In this document: positions 10,445-20,252 of the stretch, in pieces
How the letters are laid out: each line of letters opens with the position of its first letter
Numbering within the stretch: position 1 is the first letter of the stretch
Assembly (NCBI GenBank): GCA_903951425.1
Contig: CAJBBX010000106.1
Span: 1-64,000, forward strand
Direction: 5' to 3'
Length of the DNA stretch: 64,000 bases
Origin: an uncultured Chthonomonas sp.
GTDB lineage: Bacteria; Armatimonadota; Chthonomonadetes; Chthonomonadales; CAJBBX01
Made by a program: the position numbers and the translations under genes
The notes under the pieces: model-generated
Told to the model about the DNA's origin: nothing
What the model saw: the letters and a program-made list of their open reading frames with translations, nothing else
The model's database searches: none

Positions 10445-12232
10445 ATGCGAGGTATCGCGAGGCTGCTCAGCCGTGCAGCCGTGGTTGCATCGGCATTTGC
10501 TCTCAGCGCCGGAACGGCGCATGCCGACCAGTTCATCATCCGCCTTCGCGCCGGCAACGACGTGCAGGGCTTTGCTCAGAAGGCTCGCCGGCAGATGGGC
10601 GCAAAGACCGCCATCGGCCGGCCCGGCATCGGCGCCGTGGTAGTTACCATGCCGGCCGGTCAGGTCGGCGGCTTTGCCCGCAACCTGGCCTTCCGCCCCG
10701 AGGTAGCCTACATCGAGCCCGACCTGCCCATGGCGACCTGCTCTACTTCCAACGATCCCTACTTCGGCAACCAGTACTCCCACAGCAAGACGCAGACCGC
10801 GCCGGCCTGGGACCTGTGGAAGCCGAATGCCCCGGTCACCGTGGCTGTGATCGATACGGGTGTGGACAGCACACACCCCGACCTCGCCGGCAAGATGGTT
10901 CGAAACGCCCAGGGCGTCGTCGATGGCTACAACGCGATGACGCTCACCGCCGGCACGGCTATGGATGACCACGGCCACGGCACCCACTGCGCCGGCATCG
11001 CCGCCGCGCAGATCAACAACGGCGTCGGCGTGGCCGGCGTCTCGGGCTGGACCGGCTCGGCCGCTCAGACCGACGTGGGCACGAAGATCCTCCCCGTGAA
11101 GTGCCTCGACGCAGCCGGCGCGGGCAACTCCAGCACCGTGGCCGATGGGATCGTCTGGGCCGCCGACCACGGCGCCCGAATCCTCAGCCTCAGCGTCGGC
11201 GGCGGAAGCACCCAGACGCTGGCTGACGCCGTGACATACGCCTGGTCCAAGGGCTGCCTCGTTGTGGCCGCTGCCGGCAACAACGCCAGTTCCATCCGCC
11301 AGTACCCAGCCGGATATCCCGAGTCGCTGGCCGTAGCCGCGACGACGAGCACCGATACGCTGGCCTCCTACACCAACTACGGCTCCTGGGTGCAGACGGC
11401 CGCGCCCGGCGACGCCATCCTCTCCACGCTGCCTACCTACACCACGACGGCCGGTGTGCTGGGTTACGGCACCATGTCCGGCACCTCCATGGCTACTCCC
11501 TACGTGGCCGGCGAGGCGGCCCTGCTCCTCTCGTTCAACCCGAGCCTGACGAACGCGCAGCTCAAGTCCATCATCGTCAGCAATGTCGATGCCTACAACT
11601 CGTACCAGACCCGGACGCTGGCAACCGGTGCAGGCCGCGTCAACGTCCTCAAGGCTATGGTCGCCGCCGGCGCGTCGCAGTCCGTACCGGGCGCACCAGG
11701 CAACCTCGCCGCCACGGCCGGCTCGGGGCAGGTGACCCTCAGCTGGACCTCCGCAGCCGGCGCGCTCACCTACAACGTGAAGCGCTCCACGACGGCAAGC
11801 GGTCCCTATACGGTGATCGCTTCCGGCGGCGTCAGCCTCAGCTACACGGACAAGAGCGTCGTCGGTGGCACGACCTACTACTATGTGGTCTCCGCCACCA
11901 ACGCCGCCGGCGAAAGCGCCGACTCCAACGAGGCGAGCGCCAGGCCGATTGTGGCGCTTCCTGTCGCGCCCACATCGGTCAGGGCAAGCGCCGGGAAGTC
12001 CAGCGTGAGCCTGACGTGGACGCAGTCAACCGCCGTCGGCGTCACCGGCAACAGGGTCTACCGCTCCACCACCAGCGGCGGTCCCTACACACTGGCCGCG
12101 ACGCTGGGCAAGACGACCAAGGCCACCATCAGCGGTCTCACCAAGGGTGTGAAGTACTATTTCCGGGTGACCGCGCTGGTGGGCACGGTGGAGAGCGCCT
12201 ACTCCGCCGAAGTGTCTGCAACGCCCAAGTAG
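10445..12232 (+). CDS. Secreted subtilisin-like serine protease with two fibronectin III domains
   Basis: 595 residues. Signal peptide (AAVVASAFALSAGTAHA), then a short inhibitor-like propeptide (about 28-95, FIIRLRAGNDVQGF...VAYIEPDLPM), then a peptidase S8 domain (about 105-410). The catalytic triad is visible: Asp137 (VAVIDTGVD), His178 (DHGHGTHCAG) and Ser348 (GTSMATPYVAG); AAAGNN carries the oxyanion Asn. Two fibronectin type III domains follow (about 415-500 and 508-595). AAAGGGAA precedes the ATG. It is exported, cleaves proteins outside the cytoplasmic membrane, and matures by removal of the propeptide. A 14-bp hairpin follows the stop. Confidence 0.92.
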   Translation: MRGIARLLSRAAVVASAFALSAGTAHADQFIIRLRAGNDVQGFAQKARRQMGAKTAIGRPGIGAVVVTMPAGQVGGFARNLAFRPEVAYIEPDLPMATCSTSNDPYFGNQYSHSKTQTAPAWDLWKPNAPVTVAVIDTGVDSTHPDLAGKMVRNAQGVVDGYNAMTLTAGTAMDDHGHGTHCAGIAAAQINNGVGVAGVSGWTGSAAQTDVGTKILPVKCLDAAGAGNSSTVADGIVWAADHGARILSLSVGGGSTQTLADAVTYAWSKGCLVVAAAGNNASSIRQYPAGYPESLAVAATTSTDTLASYTNYGSWVQTAAPGDAILSTLPTYTTTAGVLGYGTMSGTSMATPYVAGEAALLLSFNPSLTNAQLKSIIVSNVDAYNSYQTRTLATGAGRVNVLKAMVAAGASQSVPGAPGNLAATAGSGQVTLSWTSAAGALTYNVKRSTTASGPYTVIASGGVSLSYTDKSVVGGTTYYYVVSATNAAGESADSNEASARPIVALPVAPTSVRASAGKSSVSLTWTQSTAVGVTGNRVYRSTTSGGPYTLAATLGKTTKATISGLTKGVKYYFRVTALVGTVESAYSAEVSATPK

Positions 12233-12256
12233 CGCCCAAGGCATCTCGGCTTGCGG

Positions 12257-12289
12257 CGGCCCGGTTCACCGATGGGGTGGACCGGGCCG
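12257..12289 (+). terminator. Hairpin downstream of the protease gene
   Basis: A 14-bp stem (12257-12270 with 12276-12289, one G-U pair) lies 24 nt after the protease stop and just before the ribosome site of the next gene. There is no T-tract. Confidence 0.5.
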
Positions 12290-12310
12290 TCGTGCATGTG
12301 GGAGGGTGAA

Positions 12311-13375
12311 ATGGTTATGGTGCCGGCCTTGGCTGTGCTGGCCGCGCTGTCGGGTGCAGTCGCCGCCGCGCCGCACGTCGAGAAGGTGGAGAATGGGGGC
12401 CTGCTCTTCACCGACAACCAGGCCGGCATCAGCGGCGTCGATTGCGGCTACTCGCTGCCGATCGGCCGCCGGACGCTCTGGGTCTTCGGCGATGTCTTCC
12501 TCCTCCACCCCACGGATCCCGCCAAATCCTACGTGGGCGGCGTGAGCAACTGCGGCCTCCTCACGGGCCGCGGACCGGGTACGGCTCCGTTGGCCAGGTA
12601 CACAGTCCTTACGGACCCCGCCACAGGTCTTGCGCGTCCGCTTCTTCCGAACCGGCCCGATGAGGATAACCACGTTCGCTTCTGGCTCTTCGGCGCACAC
12701 CACGCCGACGGCGCGCATCGCCTCTATCAGTTCTACGCCCGCATCCGCACGCACGGCCCGGGCCCCTTCGACTTCGCCACCGAGGGCCACGGACTGGCAG
12801 CGGCATCGACAACGAACCCCGAGGCGCTGACGCTGGAGCGCATCCAGGCCGGCGGCTCCGACCTGTGGTGGCCCGCCGCGGGCCCCCTCTACGGCGCGGC
12901 TGTTGCCAAGCAGGGGGAGATGCTCTACGTCTACGGCGTGGATGGCCGTGCGCCCGGCAAGCCCGGGGTGATCGCCCGCGTGCCGGCGGCCTCCGTCGCC
13001 GATCGATCAGCCTACCGCTACCGGGGAGCCGACGGCGCGTGGCAGGCCGACCCCTCGGCTGCCGCGGCCGTGGAGGGGCTCAGCGGCTTCAGCGAACTCA
13101 CGGTGGCCTACAACGACTATCTGGGCGGCTGGTTGGCCGTCCACTCCGTGGGCATCGACCAGAAGGTCCGCCTCTGCCTGGCGCCGCAACCCTGGGGGCC
13201 GTTCGAGACGCTGGCCGAGATCGGCGCGCCGCATCGGGCCTTCGAGAAGGCCTTCTGCTACGCCGGCAAGGAGCACCCCGAGATGCGCGAGCAGCGCGGC
13301 AAGGTGATCTACATCACCTATGTCGACGGCCAGCGCTACTGGCTGCAGCTACTCAAGGTGACGCTGGCCAGGTAG
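12311..13375 (+). CDS. Secreted DUF4185-like beta-propeller protein
   Basis: 354 residues. A signal peptide (LAVLAALSGAVAAAPH) precedes repeats that suggest a five-bladed propeller: LLFTDNQAGISGVDCGYSLP, TLWVFGDVFL, VSNCGLL, KQGEMLYVYGVDG, FSELTVAYNDYLGGWLAVHS. This matches the general pattern of DUF4185 proteins, which are often near glycosidases. GGAGGG lies 4 nt before the ATG at 12311; an alternative ATG is at 12317. It ends 3 nt before the stop of the convergent gene. A role in carbohydrate binding or cleavage is inference. Confidence 0.55.
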   Translation: MVMVPALAVLAALSGAVAAAPHVEKVENGGLLFTDNQAGISGVDCGYSLPIGRRTLWVFGDVFLLHPTDPAKSYVGGVSNCGLLTGRGPGTAPLARYTVLTDPATGLARPLLPNRPDEDNHVRFWLFGAHHADGAHRLYQFYARIRTHGPGPFDFATEGHGLAAASTTNPEALTLERIQAGGSDLWWPAAGPLYGAAVAKQGEMLYVYGVDGRAPGKPGVIARVPAASVADRSAYRYRGADGAWQADPSAAAAVEGLSGFSELTVAYNDYLGGWLAVHSVGIDQKVRLCLAPQPWGPFETLAEIGAPHRAFEKAFCYAGKEHPEMREQRGKVIYITYVDGQRYWLQLLKVTLAR

Positions 13376-13378
13376 CCC

Positions 13379-14725
13379 CTACTTCGTCGCCTGGCGGATC
13401 GCCGAGTAGGTCAGGGCCACGGTGGCGCAGTAGAGCGGGTTCTGGTAGTGCCCCTTCTCCGGGTTGAAGCACTCCCAGGGCGCCCCTTTGGCCCGGTTGG
13501 CCTCGACGCTCTCGACGAACTCGCGCAGCATCCGCCGTCCGGCCTCGCGGTCGGCGCGGTAGACGGCCGGCGCCATCCAGCCCGTGGGCGTGCCCCAGAA
13601 GGCCCCGTTCTGGTAGGTCCCCGGCGCGGCCACGGTCTGGTCCCAGAACCCGCCATAGGGGCCGTCCGGCGGCAGCGCGCGGACCTGCCCCTCCAATACC
13701 GTGCCGCCCTGGCGGTAGAGGCGCAGCAGTCCCCGCGCCACGGCGTCTCCCTGCCTGGCCGGGAGGATGCCGAGCCATACGGCGTAGGCCGAAGCCCAGA
13801 CGTCGTCCCGCTTGCCCTTGCCGGTGGCCGAGAGGAGGATGGCTCGCCCTTCGCCCATCTCGCGCAGGAAGACTGCCGGTACGGCGCGCCTGACCTGGGC
13901 AGCGATGGCTCGGTAGCGGGCGACATCGGCGCGGCGGCCCAGCGCCCTGGCGATCTCGGCCATCTCGTTGGCCGCGCGCCACCGGAGCAGCGAGGGCATC
14001 AGGCAGGAGCCGGTCTTGCGCACCGTGTCGCAGAAGCCCCAGTCCACCCGCGTGCGCCCCTCTTCGGCGCTGCAGACCACCAGCCCGTCAGGCCCCGCCT
14101 CCACGCTCGCGAAGGCGTGTTCGAGCATCTCCCAGACGTCTGACCGGCCGCCGCGCACCGCCACGTCGCCCTTGAGGAAGCTCGTTGAGCCGCTCAGGCG
14201 CAGCTGCTCGCGGGCCATGCGCACCAGCTCGTAGGCGTCGTCAGCCGGGGGCAAGAACCCGAACGTGCCGTCGCCCTGGTTCGGGCCGTCGTAGGCGCCG
14301 GGATACCAGCAGGCCGAGCCCTGCAGCGTGATGTGGTCGGGGATCGACCAAAGCGGCACGGTAAGCCCGTTGGCCAGGCGGATCGCCTCCGGACCCGCCT
14401 GCACCGAGGCGATGAGCCGAACCCAACCCTCGACCTCCTCGGCGCCGATGAAGTCCGCGCCCAGCATCATCGCGGCGTCGCGCACCCAGAAGGCCGGGTA
14501 GCCCGCATTGCCGCCCGGCATGCGGAGCGTGTAGGGGGTGGTGTTGGTGAGGCCGGGGATCTTGCCGCCGGGCACGATACGCGCGCTCTCGACCACCGGC
14601 GCGGCCAGCGCGTGCAGCCGCACCAGCAGCGCCTCCATGGCCGGGTCGCGCCCCGCCGACGCCGAACCTGCCGATCCCGCCGCCATCATGGCCGCCACCA
14701 GCGCCGCTCCGCCCATTGGCCGCAT
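13379..14725 (-). CDS. Secreted six-hairpin glycosidase-like protein
   Basis: 448 residues with a signal peptide (GGAALVAAMMAAGSAGSASA). The repeated helix-rich pattern with aromatic and acidic motifs (YPAFWVRDAAMMLG, CWYPGAYDGPNQGDG, DDVWASAYAVWLG, GGFWDQTVAAPGTYQNGAFW) is that of the (alpha/alpha)6 barrel glycosidases such as GH63, GH78 and GH15 relatives. Catalytic residues cannot be assigned with confidence. The ATG at 14725 has GGAGAGGAG directly upstream; an ATG at 14743 is possible. It follows the GHL6-like gene by about 20 nt on the same strand, so the two form an operon. Confidence 0.65.
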   Translation of the reverse strand: MRPMGGAALVAAMMAAGSAGSASAGRDPAMEALLVRLHALAAPVVESARIVPGGKIPGLTNTTPYTLRMPGGNAGYPAFWVRDAAMMLGADFIGAEEVEGWVRLIASVQAGPEAIRLANGLTVPLWSIPDHITLQGSACWYPGAYDGPNQGDGTFGFLPPADDAYELVRMAREQLRLSGSTSFLKGDVAVRGGRSDVWEMLEHAFASVEAGPDGLVVCSAEEGRTRVDWGFCDTVRKTGSCLMPSLLRWRAANEMAEIARALGRRADVARYRAIAAQVRRAVPAVFLREMGEGRAILLSATGKGKRDDVWASAYAVWLGILPARQGDAVARGLLRLYRQGGTVLEGQVRALPPDGPYGGFWDQTVAAPGTYQNGAFWGTPTGWMAPAVYRADREAGRRMLREFVESVEANRAKGAPWECFNPEKGHYQNPLYCATVALTYSAIRQATK

Positions 14726-14747
14726 CGCATCACTCCTCTCCATCGCC

Positions 14748-17384
14748 CTACTGCTTCAGCTCCACCACCTCATAGAGGCCCACGGGGCCCACGCGCACCT
14801 CGGACCCCGCGCCGCGCGGCGCCACCTTGGCCTGCCCGCCCCGGATCAGCCGCCGGGCCGAGCGTACCGGCCGCTGGGTGACGATGACCGCCTCGGGGCC
14901 CGTCGCGCCCTTGAAGCCCGCCACGAAGCCGTCCCGGTTGTGCAGATGAACCCGCACGATCCCCGCCGTCGAGGCGAACAGGCCCGACCGTACCGATGTC
15001 GGAGCGGCCACGCGCACCGCCTGCGGGATGCGGGGCTGCAGGAGGCCCATGACGGTCCGCAGCAGCGTCGGCTGGGAGGCGCCGCTCGGGCCCTCCTCGA
15101 AGTCGTACCGCACGGCCACCTCACTGCCGCCCGCCGCCGTCCTGCGGGTCAGCAGCACGTTGTCGATGCGGAAGGTGGCCTTCTGCGTGCCCGCGCCGTA
15201 GATGACGAGCCAGTCCATGCCCTTCCACGCCGGGTTGCCGCAGGGCCTGCGCTCCTCCTGGCGCGTGCCGTCGGGCAGCGTCACGGTGATGGTGTAGGCC
15301 GCCGCAGCGCCGGGAGCGGCGAAGTCGAAGGCCACGCGCAGGTGGAACCAGCCCGAAATCGGCGCCGCGCAGACGGGACGGCCCTGGGCCTGCAGCCCGT
15401 CCTTGGCGCTGAGCATCAGCGTCGGGCCTTCCAGCGGCCCCTGCGATGACCGCAGTTCCACAGCCGCGGAGGCTTCAGGACCCAGCCAGGCGTCCAACTC
15501 CAGCGCGCCGCCGGTGCAGCGCGGCAGGCCAAAGTGCGGCAGGCGGGTCTCCATGTCGGGGTAGTAGGTCTCCGGCGCCACGGCGTCGTCGCCGAACTCG
15601 GCGGCCCACTTGCCCGAGGCCGCCTGCGGCACGAAGGCGATGGTGGTGCGCCCGCCCACGGCCAGGTCGCGCCCGGCGGTGCGGGCCGGGTCGGCGTCAA
15701 GCAGGATCACTCGCCCCTTGCCGTAGGCGCGCTCGGCCATGCATGGCTTGCCGTCGGCCGTCATCATCGGCTTCCAAGCCGGGCTGGAGAAGCGGACCGG
15801 CTTTCGGACGCCCTCATGCACGAACGCCACGCCCTTGCCCGCGCGCATCAGCGCCGCTGAGGTGTCCGTGCCGTCGGGCCTCGGCGAGCCGGTGCCGGCG
15901 TAGCGCAACGCCAGCTCCATCGCGCCGCGGAAGCGGGGTTCTCCGTCCGCCTGGGCCGTGCCTGCGCCGCAGCCCAGCAGCAGCGTGCCTCCGTTGCGGG
16001 CATAGGCGAGGGCGGTGCGCGCCTGCGCGTCGGTGAGGCTCACGGAGAGGGGCAGCAGCACCGCCTTGTACCCCGCCAGGCGAGCCGGCGCGAAGTCGCG
16101 GTCGAAGAGGTACTCCGGGGCCAGGTGCGCTTCGCCCAGCGCCGTGGTCCATGCCTGCAGCGAGCTCCAGTAGGGCGCCGAAGCGCTACCCGGCGTGTCG
16201 CCGCGGGCGTAGTGGAAGGTCTCGGTCTGCTGCGAGATATGCAGGGCCACCGGTGTCAGGCTTCGTCCGCCCGCCAAGGGGCCGATGGCGTGGATGATGG
16301 GCGCCATGACGGCCGCGGTTGGGGCCGTTCGAGCGTTGAACGGGTCGCCGCCGAACGACGGCATGCCGCCCGCCGCGTAGGCTGTCAGCGCGTGCTGCAC
16401 CAGCGGCTCGGCGTTTACTGCCGGCTCGCCCGCCACATCCAGCGGACGCCACACTTCGGACTGCGACCGCCCATAGGCGCGGCAGAGCCGCGCCGTCAGA
16501 TCGACCTGCTCCAGCGGCCCGGCCTCGGAGCCGCTGATGATGTCGGCCTCATACCGGTCGAGCGGGACCGCGCTGCGCCATGGGATGCCCGGGCGATGGT
16601 AGTGGTTGATCGCCACAGCCGCCGTGGGCTTGGCCGCGCGTATGGCGGCCGCGAGCTTGCCGACGTACCGCCCGAAGACGTCGAACCGCCATGCCGCCCA
16701 CTCGCGGAACGCCGGGTCCTCCCAGTCCAGCTTGGCGGGCAGCGTCAGGCCGGTATCGCGCTTGAACCGGGTCTGGCAGGCCGCACAGCAGCACGAGAGC
16801 GGGTAGGGGCGCTGCCAGATGCCCGTCCAGACCGAGCCGTCGAACCAGATGCCGTCCAGGTCCAGCCGCTTGACCACCTCGACGCAGTAGGCGATGAGCG
16901 CGTCGCCGTATCCCGTGTTGATGCAGCAGAAGAGCTCCTCCTCGCCGGGTACCGGGTAGGGCTCGATGAACTGCTGGCGCCAGTCGGGGTGCGCCCGGTA
17001 GCCGGCTCTGTTAAAGGTGAGGGGATGCCACGACATGGCGGCCATGCCCTGCGCCTTGATCTCGGCGACCCACGCCTTCAGGTCGGCTTCGTAGCGGGCG
17101 GCCTGCGGGCCCGGACCGGGGAAGTAGGGCGTATCGAGCAGGGCGTTGCCGGAGGTATCGACCATCTCGATCCACCGCGCCTGGATGCCCGCGCGGGCCA
17201 TTGCGCCCTCCGCCGCCTGCCGCTTCGCCGCGTCGGGCTCGGGCGTGGCGGTCCTGGCCTCCAGCCGGAAGAGCGCCTTGCCGTAGGCGGTTCGTTCCAC
17301 CGGCACTGGCCCGGCCGCGGCGTGGCCCATGGCCACCGCCGCCAGACAGACAGCTATCCCGATCCCCATCGCCCTCATTCGCAT
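14748..17384 (-). CDS. Secreted putative glycoside hydrolase (GHL6-like TIM barrel)
   Basis: 878 residues. A signal peptide (MGIGIAVCLAAVAMGHAAA) is followed by a TIM-barrel region whose motifs fit the hypothetical glycosyl hydrolase 6 group: AAMSWHPLTFN, YRAHPDWRQQF, ELFCCINTGYGDALIAYCVE, LDLDGIWFDGSVWTG, and a cysteine cluster SCCCAACQTRFKRDTG. The middle part resembles the glutamine-amidotransferase-like trimerisation domain of GH42 enzymes (AVLLPLSVSLTDAQARTALA). The C-terminal part is beta-rich (FHLRVAFDFAAPG, ATFRIDNVLL). GGGAGGTAAG precedes the ATG at 17384. The frame extends 106 codons further upstream without support. The substrate is unknown. Confidence 0.65.
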   Translation of the reverse strand: MRMRAMGIGIAVCLAAVAMGHAAAGPVPVERTAYGKALFRLEARTATPEPDAAKRQAAEGAMARAGIQARWIEMVDTSGNALLDTPYFPGPGPQAARYEADLKAWVAEIKAQGMAAMSWHPLTFNRAGYRAHPDWRQQFIEPYPVPGEEELFCCINTGYGDALIAYCVEVVKRLDLDGIWFDGSVWTGIWQRPYPLSCCCAACQTRFKRDTGLTLPAKLDWEDPAFREWAAWRFDVFGRYVGKLAAAIRAAKPTAAVAINHYHRPGIPWRSAVPLDRYEADIISGSEAGPLEQVDLTARLCRAYGRSQSEVWRPLDVAGEPAVNAEPLVQHALTAYAAGGMPSFGGDPFNARTAPTAAVMAPIIHAIGPLAGGRSLTPVALHISQQTETFHYARGDTPGSASAPYWSSLQAWTTALGEAHLAPEYLFDRDFAPARLAGYKAVLLPLSVSLTDAQARTALAYARNGGTLLLGCGAGTAQADGEPRFRGAMELALRYAGTGSPRPDGTDTSAALMRAGKGVAFVHEGVRKPVRFSSPAWKPMMTADGKPCMAERAYGKGRVILLDADPARTAGRDLAVGGRTTIAFVPQAASGKWAAEFGDDAVAPETYYPDMETRLPHFGLPRCTGGALELDAWLGPEASAAVELRSSQGPLEGPTLMLSAKDGLQAQGRPVCAAPISGWFHLRVAFDFAAPGAAAAYTITVTLPDGTRQEERRPCGNPAWKGMDWLVIYGAGTQKATFRIDNVLLTRRTAAGGSEVAVRYDFEEGPSGASQPTLLRTVMGLLQPRIPQAVRVAAPTSVRSGLFASTAGIVRVHLHNRDGFVAGFKGATGPEAVIVTQRPVRSARRLIRGGQAKVAPRGAGSEVRVGPVGLYEVVELKQ

Positions 17385-17514
17385 GCCCTTACCTCCCGCT
17401 CGCACCTGTGTGGCGAGTCTACCGCAGCAGGGGCCGCATGGACCCGTCTCGGGGCAGGAGTCCGGCGCCGGCGCGGCGAACAGGTGAGGGTCCACCATCG
17501 GAGGTCCCTCGCCC

Positions 17515-20247
17515 ATGCTTACCCCGCTCCTTCTCGCCCTGGCGATGCTGCCGGGCCGTCCTGCCGCCGGCCAGGCCGCGCGCGCCCACTTTGTGCCGTC
17601 TGACCTGCGCTGTGAACGCCTGTTGACGCCACTGGCCGAGGAGACCCAGCGTCCCCGCCTGAGCTGGCGCTTGCTCCCGGCCGACCCGAACGTGCGAGGC
17701 ATCCGCCAGACCCGCTACCGCGTCCGCGTGGCCTCCACGGAGGCGCGCCTGGCGTCGGGCCGCGGCGACATGTGGGACTCCGGTGTCGTCTCATCGCCGC
17801 AGACTATCGGCGTGCGCTACGCGGGCGAGCAGTTGCTCCCCTGCCGCCGGTACGCCTGGTCCGTGACCGCGTGGGACCAGTCCGGCGCCTCGGCCACCGC
17901 CCGGTCATGGTGGGAAACAGGGCCCATGCGCCAGGACGACTGGCACGCCCGGTGGCTCCGCGCGCCCGGCGACCCGGCCAAGCCCAAGGCCGGACCCATG
18001 CCCCTCTTCCGCCATGAGTTCACGCTACGCCGCGCCCCGCTACGGGCCCGCCTCTACGTCTGCGGCCTCGGACACGCCGAAGCGCGCCTGAACGGGCGCA
18101 AAGCGGGCGAGAGCATCCTGGATCCGGGCTGGACCAACTACAAGAAGAGCTGCCTCTTCGTTCCCTATGACGTCACGAGGATGGTGACCAAGGGCCCCAA
18201 CTGCATCGGCATCATGCTGGGCAACGGAATGTACAACGTCGCCGGCGGCAGGTACACCAAGTTCACCGGTACCTTCGGACCGCCCAAGGTGATCGCACAG
18301 CTCGTGCTCGACATGCCCGGCGGTCGGCGCATCTTCATCGGGACCGACAGCTCGTGGCAGACCGCGCCGGGCCCGATCACCTTCTCCTGCGTCTACGGCG
18401 GAGAGGACCACGACGCCCGTCTCGAGCGGCGCGGTTGGGACCGCCCCGGCCTTCTGCCTGCCGAGGTCTGGGAGAAGGCGGTGGTGACCGACGGCCCCGG
18501 CGGAGCCCTGCGCCCACAGATGACCGAGCCCATCGTCGAGCTGGAGCGCCTGGCGCCCGTGGCGGTCACCGAGCCGAAGCCCGGCGCGTTCGTCTATGAC
18601 TTCGGCAAGAACATGAGCGCCATGCCGTCGCTCCGCGTGCAGGGGCCGGCCGGCGCCAAGGTGCGGCTGATCCCGGCAGAGCGACTGAACAGCGGCCTGG
18701 CCGACCAAGGGCAGTCCGGCGGCCCCAGCTACTTCGAGTACACGCTCCGCGGCGGCGGCATCGAGGTGTGGGAGCCGCGCTTCACCTACTACGGTTGCCG
18801 CTGGCTACAAGTCGAAGGCGCCCAGCCCGATAGTCCGGACGCCCCGCGTGACAGGCCCGTGATCGTGAGCCTGGCCCTCCGGGTGGTGGCGCCGAAGATG
18901 GAGCGCACCGGCTGGTTCGCCACGTCCGACCCGCTGCTGAACGGCATCCACACGCTCATCGACCGGGCCATCATCAGCAACACCAAGAGCGTCCTCACCG
19001 ACTGCCCGCACCGCGAGAAGCTGGGCTGGCTGGAGCAGGACTACCTCGTCGGCCCAGGGCTCTTCTTCAGCTACCGCATGGGCGCGACCCTGGAGAAGGT
19101 GCTCCGCGATATCCGCGAGGCGCAGACGCCCGAGGGCCTCGTGCCCGACATCGCACCCGAGTACACGGTCTTCTCCGGCGGCTTCCGGGACTCGCCTGAG
19201 TGGGGCGCCGCCTACGCGCTCTGCTCGCTGCAACTTGCCGAGTTTACCGGCGACACCTGGCACCTGCAGGTCCACCGCCGCGACGCCACCCGCTACGCCG
19301 ACTACCTCGTAGGCAAGGCGAAGAACGGCCTGCTCGACTTCGGGCTGGGCGACTGGGCCGACGTGGGCACCGGCAAGACGCCCATGGGCGTCACTGCCAC
19401 GGCCATCGGCGTGGAGACGCTTCGCGCCACGGCGGAGATGTGCCGCGCCGGCGGCCAGGAGGCCGATGCGCGACGCCTGGAGGCCGAGGCCGAGAAGATG
19501 CGCGACGCCTTCAGCCGCACCTTCCGCCGGCCGGATGGACCCGGCTTCTGCGAGACGAGCCAGACGGCCAACGCCATGGCCTTGGCCCTGAACGTGGCAG
19601 CCGATGGCGAGCGGGCGGGCGCCCTGGAGGCGCTCATCACCGACATCGCGCGGCTCAACGGCCACACATCGGCCGGCGACATCGGCTTCCGCTACGAGTT
19701 GCTGGCGCTGGCGCAGGCCGGGCGGTCCGACCTGGTGCTGGACATGCTGCTCAAGCGCGAGCACCCCAGCTACGGGTACCAAATCGACCATGGCGCCACC
19801 TCGCTCACCGAGGCGTGGGACGGGCCGACGCGGGGCTGGTCGCAGAACCACTTCATGCTGGGCCACGCCGATGAGTGGTTCTACGGCTGGCTTGCCGGCA
19901 TCCGCGCCACGCAGCCGGGCTTCTCCACGTTCCTTGTGCGGCCCTATGTCGACAGGCGGCTGGCCTGGGTGACGGCGCGGCACATCTCGCCGCACGGGGC
20001 CATTGCCGTGCGCTGGGAGATCAAGCGCGAGACGCTGACGCTCGACGTCACGGTGCCGCCCAACACCGTGGCCACGATATGGGCGCCGGGAGCCGATGCC
20101 CGCGAAGTGCGCCACGCGGCGGCCGAGCCGGCGGAGCGCATCGGCGTGCGCGAGGGTTGCACGGTCTTCCGCGCCCCCTCCGGCCGCTACTCGTTCACCG
20201 CGCCCATGCCGCCGCAGCGGCCCGCCGGCGCGACAGGGAAGGGATAG
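17515..20247 (+). CDS. Alpha-L-rhamnosidase (GH78), secreted
   Basis: 910 residues. A signal peptide (TPLLLALAMLPGRPAAG) is followed by an N-terminal beta domain (LSWRLLP, YRVRVAS, DSGVV), the rhamnosidase N-domain (LYVCGLGHAEARLNGRKAGE) and the central (alpha/alpha)6 barrel. Typical GH78 motifs are SNTKSVLTDCPHREKLGWLE near residue 490, the acidic GDWADVG and SLTEAWDG (candidate catalytic carboxylates), and a C-terminal beta domain (HISPHGAIAVRWE). GH78 enzymes release terminal L-rhamnose by inversion. GGAGG lies 11 nt upstream of the ATG. The S9 peptidase gene starts 5 nt after its stop, so both are probably co-transcribed. Confidence 0.93.
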   Translation: MLTPLLLALAMLPGRPAAGQAARAHFVPSDLRCERLLTPLAEETQRPRLSWRLLPADPNVRGIRQTRYRVRVASTEARLASGRGDMWDSGVVSSPQTIGVRYAGEQLLPCRRYAWSVTAWDQSGASATARSWWETGPMRQDDWHARWLRAPGDPAKPKAGPMPLFRHEFTLRRAPLRARLYVCGLGHAEARLNGRKAGESILDPGWTNYKKSCLFVPYDVTRMVTKGPNCIGIMLGNGMYNVAGGRYTKFTGTFGPPKVIAQLVLDMPGGRRIFIGTDSSWQTAPGPITFSCVYGGEDHDARLERRGWDRPGLLPAEVWEKAVVTDGPGGALRPQMTEPIVELERLAPVAVTEPKPGAFVYDFGKNMSAMPSLRVQGPAGAKVRLIPAERLNSGLADQGQSGGPSYFEYTLRGGGIEVWEPRFTYYGCRWLQVEGAQPDSPDAPRDRPVIVSLALRVVAPKMERTGWFATSDPLLNGIHTLIDRAIISNTKSVLTDCPHREKLGWLEQDYLVGPGLFFSYRMGATLEKVLRDIREAQTPEGLVPDIAPEYTVFSGGFRDSPEWGAAYALCSLQLAEFTGDTWHLQVHRRDATRYADYLVGKAKNGLLDFGLGDWADVGTGKTPMGVTATAIGVETLRATAEMCRAGGQEADARRLEAEAEKMRDAFSRTFRRPDGPGFCETSQTANAMALALNVAADGERAGALEALITDIARLNGHTSAGDIGFRYELLALAQAGRSDLVLDMLLKREHPSYGYQIDHGATSLTEAWDGPTRGWSQNHFMLGHADEWFYGWLAGIRATQPGFSTFLVRPYVDRRLAWVTARHISPHGAIAVRWEIKRETLTLDVTVPPNTVATIWAPGADAREVRHAAAEPAERIGVREGCTVFRAPSGRYSFTAPMPPQRPAGATGKG

Positions 20248-20252
20248 AGGAC